Source: Candidatus Kerfeldbacteria bacterium
Lineage (GTDB): Bacteria; Patescibacteriota; Patescibacteriia; SBBC01; CAIJZX01
Reading direction: 5' to 3'
Assembly (NCBI GenBank): GCA_016194465.1
Contig: JACQBO010000034.1
Coordinates: 1 to 8,068, forward strand
Length of the DNA: 8,068 bases
Translations under genes and position numbers: made by a program
The notes under the pieces: model-generated
The model's input: only the letters and a program-made list of their open reading frames with translations
Databases searched by the model: none
Told to the model about the DNA's origin: nothing
In this document: piece by piece, positions 4,933 through 8,068 of the stretch
Layout: each line of letters starts with the position of its first letter
How positions within the stretch are numbered: the stretch's first letter is position 1

Positions 4933-4961
4933 TTGACAGCCTTGACCGCGCGTGGTACAGT
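4933..4961 (+). promoter_or_regulatory. str operon promoter
   Basis: A perfect TTGACA (4933-4938) is followed after 17 bp by TACAGT (4956-4961). Transcription would start near 4968, about 200 nt before the rpsL ATG. No better promoter is visible nearer to rpsL. Confidence 0.8.
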
Positions 4962-4967
4962 CATTTT

Positions 4968-5167
4968 GGTTCCATTGTTTTTTGTCGCTTTCTGTAAGCG
5001 ATTTTTATTGCCCATGAGAAGTGGTTGTGATCCGAAGTCCTCAGACCACAACATGTGTCTTGCAAGAATCCTGAATGATTCAGCTCGGACAGGATCCAGC
5101 CCACTTCTAACGGGGTGACAACCAACGAAGTCGGTCCCTCCCATTCTTCTTGATTAATACCTCAACC
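4968..5167 (+). ncRNA. Long structured leader of the str operon mRNA
   Basis: The leader opens with a small hairpin TCGCTT/AAGCGA (4985-5001) followed by five T residues, like a weak attenuator. Next is a folded domain closed by AGAAGTGG (5017-5024) and CCACTTCT (5101-5108), a perfect 8-bp stem. Inside are TTGTG/CACAA (5025-5029 with 5047-5051) and two mutually exclusive options: CTGAA/TTCAG (5071-5083), which can sit within ATCCTG/CAGGAT (5069-5074 with 5090-5095) only in part, and TCCGA/TCGGA (5031-5035 with 5085-5089). A last hairpin with a GAA loop lies at 5121-5135. The long structured leader suggests autoregulation by an operon-encoded ribosomal protein, probably S7 or S12, but no known leader motif is recognised. 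A 34-codon ORF (5014-5118) inside is probably chance. Confidence 0.55.
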
Positions 5168-5593
5168 ATGCCAACCATCAGCCAACTCATCCGGAAAGGG
5201 CGTACCACCACCCCGAAAAAGTCCAAAACCCCGGCCTTGGAGTCGATTATGAACGCGGTCAAGCGCCGTCGGACGTACCTGCAACAAGGCAGTCCGTTTA
5301 AACGTGGGGTCTGCGTCAAAGTCACCACCACCACCCCCAAAAAGCCGAACTCGGCTTTGCGGAAAATCGCCCGGGTCCGTTTATCGAATGGCCAAGAAGT
5401 CACCGCCTACATTCCCGGCATCGGCCACAACCTCCAAGAACACTCAATTGTGCTCATCCGTGGCGGGCGGGTCAAAGATTTACCGGGCGTTCGCTACCAC
5501 ATTGTCCGCGGCGTCTACGATACCCAGGGCGTGCAGGATCGTCGCCAAGGCCGCAGTATCTACGGCGCCAAGCGTCCAAGCGCTAAGTCATAA
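5168..5593 (+). CDS. rpsL: 30S ribosomal protein S12
   Basis: Ribosomal protein S12, a decoding-centre protein of the small subunit that helps check codon-anticodon pairing. The 141 residues start MPTISQLIRKGR and include TTTPKKPNSALRK (54-66), which carries the lysine linked to streptomycin response, and RVKDLPGVRYH (101-111), with D104 at the site methylthiolated by RimO in some bacteria. It is longer than E. coli S12 (124) mainly because of an insertion of about 15 residues between PALE (22-25) and KRGVC (45-49), rich in arginine and lysine; I recall similar insertions in Patescibacteria. The ATG at 5168 is fixed by the conserved N-terminus, although the frame stays open to a TTG at 5150. 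No Shine-Dalgarno. First gene of the str operon; rpsG follows after 5 nt. Confidence 0.97.
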   Translation: MPTISQLIRKGRTTTPKKSKTPALESIMNAVKRRRTYLQQGSPFKRGVCVKVTTTTPKKPNSALRKIARVRLSNGQEVTAYIPGIGHNLQEHSIVLIRGGRVKDLPGVRYHIVRGVYDTQGVQDRRQGRSIYGAKRPSAKS

Positions 5594-5598
5594 TCTGT

Positions 5599-6063
5599 AT
5601 GCGCAGCAAACAAGCCCCCATTCGCGAAATTCTGCCTGACCCGAAGTATCAATCGGAAACCCTGGGCAAGTTTATTAATGTCGTCATGACCCGTGGCAAG
5701 AAAAGCGTAGCGGAAAAAATCGTTTATCGTTGCTTTGACCTCATCCACGCCCAGACAAAGCAAGAGCCTTTGCCTATTTTTGAAACGGCCTTGAAAAACG
5801 TGGCGCCCGTGGTGGAGGTAAAATCTCGCCGGGTCGGTGGCTCGAACTACCAGGTGCCGATTGAAGTCACTCCCCGCCGCCGCCAGGCCCTCGCCTTCCG
5901 CTGGATCATCGGCGCCGCCCGAGCCAAGAAAGGCCGACCGATGGCCGCCAAGCTGGCCGAAGAGCTCGTCCAGGCCAGTCAAAACCAAGGCGACGCCATC
6001 AAGAAGAAACAAGACATCCATCGCATGGCCGAAGCCAACCGCGCCTTCGCTCATTTTGCTTAG
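5599..6063 (+). CDS. rpsG: 30S ribosomal protein S7
   Basis: Ribosomal protein S7, which binds the 3' major domain of 16S rRNA and starts assembly of the 30S head; in other bacteria it also represses the str operon. The 154 residues are of normal length and carry the usual blocks: LPDPKYQSETLGKFIN (12-27), VMTRGKKSVAEKIVY (29-43), VEVKSRRVGGSNYQVPIEV, RRRQALAFRWII and EANRAFAHFA at the end. It begins 5 nt after the rpsL stop without a Shine-Dalgarno. Its last nine codons have a second, nearly synonymous copy at 6136-6160, so the present TAG-ending tail may be newer than the rest of the gene. Confidence 0.97.
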   Translation: MRSKQAPIREILPDPKYQSETLGKFINVVMTRGKKSVAEKIVYRCFDLIHAQTKQEPLPIFETALKNVAPVVEVKSRRVGGSNYQVPIEVTPRRRQALAFRWIIGAARAKKGRPMAAKLAEELVQASQNQGDAIKKKQDIHRMAEANRAFAHFA

Positions 6064-6108
6064 CGACGGCGATATGCGATCTTTGTATGCGGCAGAAAAA
6101 TCCCTGGT

Positions 6109-6131
6109 CCCACCGGCTCCGCTTCGGCGGG
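6109..6131. repeat. Imperfect palindrome between the two rpsG tails
   Basis: CCC-A-CCG and CGG-C-GGG flank a nine-base loop with CTCCGCTTC. This GC-rich form, with GGCGGGCAGG after it, recalls short interspersed repeats common in candidate-phyla genomes. It lies inside the 72-bp insert 6064-6135, in which I see no gene. Confidence 0.45.
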
Positions 6132-6135
6132 CAGG

Positions 6136-6160
6136 CCGCGCCTTTGCCCACTTTGCCTAA
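6136..6160 (+). pseudogene. Displaced second copy of the rpsG 3' end
   Basis: These 25 bases align without gaps to 6039-6063, the end of rpsG. Read in the matching frame they encode RAFAHFA and a stop, as in rpsG. All five differences are transitions at third codon positions and leave the protein and stop unchanged (TTC/TTT, GCT/GCC, CAT/CAC, GCT/GCC, TAG/TAA). The copy is shifted by 97 bp, out of frame with rpsG. It ends in TAA four bases before the next ATG, the same spacing style as other junctions in the operon, so it probably was the original rpsG end. Confidence 0.75.
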
Positions 6161-6164
6161 ACGT

Positions 6165-6617
6165 ATGGGCAAAGTTCCCTTTGCTGAAGGAGGGCTGCCG
6201 ACAAACCCTGAGGAATACGACCAGGCCGAGTTTCAATTACACGGACCGCGACTGTTAACGGAGATTGATATCAATAAACTGTTCGGTCAGGCATATAAAA
6301 AATCTGAATCAGGTGAGTCGGCGCGGCAAGAGGAACTGGAGGACATCAAAACATGGTTTGACGAAGAATATAAAAAATTGACGAAACTTTTTGATATTTG
6401 GAAAACCATGCCCCGTGACCAGAAGCGAGATGAACTGGGGGCCGATTTGCGAGAGGCCAATGACTACCTCGATCAGATCGTACGATTATTGCAATCCTTG
6501 CCGAACTCAGAAAAGCACGTCGAGGTGATCGCGGAGATTGATGCCATGGGATCGAATGTAAAAAAGAAACTGGTTGATGCCGCGGAAATCATAGAAAATC
6601 TCGAGATCGGATCATGA
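6165..6617 (+). CDS. Unknown helical, acidic protein in the str operon
   Basis: 150 residues, not recognised. It is mostly charged and helix-forming: ELEDIKTWFDEEYKKLTKLF (about 57-76), then DELGADLREANDYLDQIVRLL and a last helix ending in AAEIIENLEIGS. There is no signal peptide, membrane span or cysteine motif; a coiled-coil or helical-bundle adaptor is likely. The ATG at 6165 is chosen because it follows the displaced rpsG tail by 4 nt. The frame is open to an ATG at 6087, but those 26 extra residues would be encoded by the inserted 72 bp and the old rpsG tail. The stop overlaps the next start as ATGA, so it is coupled to the MYG1-like gene. Its place between rpsG and fusA is not standard. 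Confidence 0.78.
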   Translation: MGKVPFAEGGLPTNPEEYDQAEFQLHGPRLLTEIDINKLFGQAYKKSESGESARQEELEDIKTWFDEEYKKLTKLFDIWKTMPRDQKRDELGADLREANDYLDQIVRLLQSLPNSEKHVEVIAEIDAMGSNVKKKLVDAAEIIENLEIGS

Positions 6618-7429
6618 CCCTCGTCACCCACAAAAAACCCCACCTCGACGAGGTTGTGGCCAGTTGGCTGCTTCACGCCTTTGACCCAAAGTTTTCTGAC
6701 TGCGACTTTCAATTTGTCGCCTACACGCCAACCGGTGGTGTAGTCCCGCCTGGGCCGGAGTATGTGGCCTTGGGCGTGGGCCGGGGACAGTATGATGAAC
6801 ATGGCTTGAAAGCCGGACATTCATGTACCCAGCTCGTGTACGAAGATCTGATGCACCGTGGATTGATCCCCAACGATCAGTTCGAAGATAAAGCCATTGA
6901 ATGGCTCGTTGACTACGCCCATAAAGAAGACACCGGCCAGTGGGAGCTGACCGACCCGAATTACACCAGCTTCTCGATCCCGGCTATTCTTCGTGGCGTC
7001 TGGCTGACGACCAAGAAGGACCAGGCGATTATCGATCAAGGCTGGTCAATCATCGATGCAGTGATGGCCCAGCTGAACGAGCGCGCCAAGTTCTTGGCTG
7101 ATTGGGACAAACGCATTGAATTTGACTCGAAGTGGGGGAAAGCCGTGGCCGTGCATAGTACCTACCGGGCGGCTGACGTCTTTGCCTATCACCATGGCTT
7201 TGTGCTCCGGGTGCAAAGCGACCCGACCAAGCCGTTCGGCGATTTTCGCGGCGACGCCAAGAGCCAGGTCGATTTGACGCCCATCTACGAACTGGTCAAC
7301 GCCAAAGAACCTGGATCGTGGTACTTACACCAAAGCAAGAAAATTCTCACCTCAAACATTGATCCATTAACCGGATTGAAGCCAACAAAGTATCATCTCC
7401 AGCAACTCATCGATCTGGTGAAGGTATAA
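6614..7429 (+). CDS. MYG1/DHH-like putative metal-dependent phosphoesterase
   Basis: 271-residue soluble protein. The N-terminal THKKPHLDEVVASWLL (5-20, with H6, H10, D12, E13) matches the form of the first metal-binding motif of MYG1 proteins (T-H-x5-H-x-DE). GVGRGQYDEHG (54-64, with D61 and H63) takes the place of their second motif, in which D-x-G...YD...FDHH binds metal, and WLVDYAHKED (97-106) may give a third. MYG1 and DHH proteins are manganese-dependent nucleases or phosphoesterases acting on RNA or small nucleotides, so an exonuclease or oligoribonuclease role is plausible. The usual DHH triplet is here DEH, so the match is distant. It overlaps the upstream gene by 4 bp and is followed 3 nt later by fusA. 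No Shine-Dalgarno. Confidence 0.7.
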   Translation: MTLVTHKKPHLDEVVASWLLHAFDPKFSDCDFQFVAYTPTGGVVPPGPEYVALGVGRGQYDEHGLKAGHSCTQLVYEDLMHRGLIPNDQFEDKAIEWLVDYAHKEDTGQWELTDPNYTSFSIPAILRGVWLTTKKDQAIIDQGWSIIDAVMAQLNERAKFLADWDKRIEFDSKWGKAVAVHSTYRAADVFAYHHGFVLRVQSDPTKPFGDFRGDAKSQVDLTPIYELVNAKEPGSWYLHQSKKILTSNIDPLTGLKPTKYHLQQLIDLVKV

Positions 7430-7432
7430 TCT

Positions 7433-8068
7433 ATGCCCCGCGAATACTCATTGGAACAAACTCGAAATATAGGAATTATTGCCCATATTGATGCGGGGAA
7501 AACCACGGTGTCTGAAAGAATTTTGTACTACACCGGAAAGAAGCACAAAATCGGCGAAGTGCATGAGGGCGCGGCGGAAATGGACTGGATGGAACAGGAA
7601 AAAGAACGAGGAATTACCATTACCGCCGCCGCGACGACCTGTTTCTGGAAAGATCACCGGATCAACCTGATCGATACGCCGGGCCACATTGACTTTACCG
7701 TTGAAGTCCAGCGATCGCTCCGGGTGCTCGATGGCGGCGTGGTCGTGTTCGACGGCGTGGCCGGCGTTGAGCCGCAATCGGAAACCGTCTGGCACCAGGC
7801 GGAAAAATTTGGCGTGCCGCGGATTTGTTTTGTCAACAAAATGGACCGGATGGGCGCCGACTTTTACTTTGACCTCAAGTCGATCCACGATCGCCTGACG
7901 ACCAATGCCCACCCGATCCAACTACCGATCGGCGCAGCCGAAACCTTTACGGGTATTATCGACCTCTTCGAACGCAAAGCCGAGATCTACAAGGATGAAA
8001 TGGGTAAAGAATTTGTGCAATCTGATGTGCCAGACGATATGAAAGAGAAAGTAGAAGAGTATCGCCAC
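7433..8068 (+). CDS. fusA: Elongation factor G (3' end cut by window)
   Basis: Translation elongation factor G, the GTPase that moves tRNAs and mRNA through the ribosome and, with RRF, splits ribosomes. The first 212 of about 700 residues are present, covering most of the G domain: G1 AHIDAGKT (17-24), switch I with ERGITIT (58-64), G3 DTPGH (81-85) and G4 NKMD (135-138). EGAAEMDWMEQEKERG is typical of EF-G rather than other translational GTPases. The usual TTTTERIL after the P-loop lysine is TTVSERIL here, a small lineage difference. The ATG at 7433 lies 3 nt after the previous stop and has no Shine-Dalgarno. Gene order rpsL-rpsG-(two extra genes)-fusA is a modified str operon. Confidence 0.97.
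   Translation, partial: MPREYSLEQTRNIGIIAHIDAGKTTVSERILYYTGKKHKIGEVHEGAAEMDWMEQEKERGITITAAATTCFWKDHRINLIDTPGHIDFTVEVQRSLRVLDGGVVVFDGVAGVEPQSETVWHQAEKFGVPRICFVNKMDRMGADFYFDLKSIHDRLTTNAHPIQLPIGAAETFTGIIDLFERKAEIYKDEMGKEFVQSDVPDDMKEKVEEYRH

Noticed and set aside
5085..5100. Possible SRP (4.5S) RNA-like core in the str leader
   Set aside because: Only a loose likeness to the conserved SRP hairpin; the invariant GGAAGGAAGCAGCC-type core is absent.
5014..5118. 34-codon ORF in the str leader as a leader peptide
   Set aside because: No ribosome binding site and no regulatory codon run; it overlaps the paired regions, so RNA structure explains the sequence better.
6087..6164. N-terminal extension of the 150-aa str-operon protein from ATG 6087
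   Set aside because: The extra 26 codons would be encoded by the insert and the displaced rpsG tail; the ATG at 6165 fits the junction spacing of the operon.
1..8068. tRNA genes, CRISPR arrays, integrases or transposase genes
   Set aside because: I found no cloverleaf with a T-loop GTTCGA-type arm in proper context, no regularly spaced repeats and no recombinase motifs; the mobile-element signals are only short palindromic repeats.

Overview
The window reads as chromosomal DNA of a Patescibacteria/CPR-type bacterium. This rests on the protein families and their forms: a YkuK-type RNase H fold protein beside a tiny CxxC...CxxC protein, a four-cysteine L28, an S12 with an insertion of about 15 residues ahead of KRGVC, a short M50 site-2 protease and a compact str operon. 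The assignment comes from family recognition, not a database search, and I cannot name the exact group.

Left part (1-2536, + strand): the 3' part of a DEAD-box RNA helicase gene, then a well-formed promoter (TTGCCA-17-TATACT) driving a YkuK-family gene and a 71-residue zinc-ribbon-like gene 6 bp behind it, then an AT-rich gene for a four-helix membrane protein. The gap 2537-2805 between convergent genes holds two dispersed-repeat-like palindromes, a 108-nt element of nested perfect inverted repeats, and a rho-independent terminator for rpmB, which lies on the minus strand (2806-2997).

Middle part (2998-4967): rpmB and the M50 protease gene diverge from overlapping promoters that share one -10 region. 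After the protease comes a compact cassette of three unrecognised membrane-protein genes: a 59-aa single-span protein, a 165-aa three-span protein and a 57-aa single-span protein. The two small proteins are paralogues sharing EDRVYR and 21 identical bases. All three genes have textbook GGAGG ribosome binding sites and start with GTG, TTG and ATG, whereas almost every other gene here has no recognisable Shine-Dalgarno. The cassette is flanked on both sides by similar terminator-plus-TTGACA modules. It looks like a transferred or duplicated insertion just upstream of the str operon and is the best candidate for an undescribed system.

Right part (4933-8068): a strong promoter (TTGACA-17-TACAGT), a structured leader of about 200 nt, then rpsL, rpsG, an unknown helical protein, a MYG1/DHH-like putative metallophosphoesterase and the 5' part of fusA. 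The genes are separated by 3-5 nt or overlap by ATGA, except that the last nine codons of rpsG appear twice, 97 bp apart. The second copy differs almost only at synonymous positions and sits 4 nt before the next gene, so the intervening 72 bp look like an insertion that rebuilt the rpsG tail.
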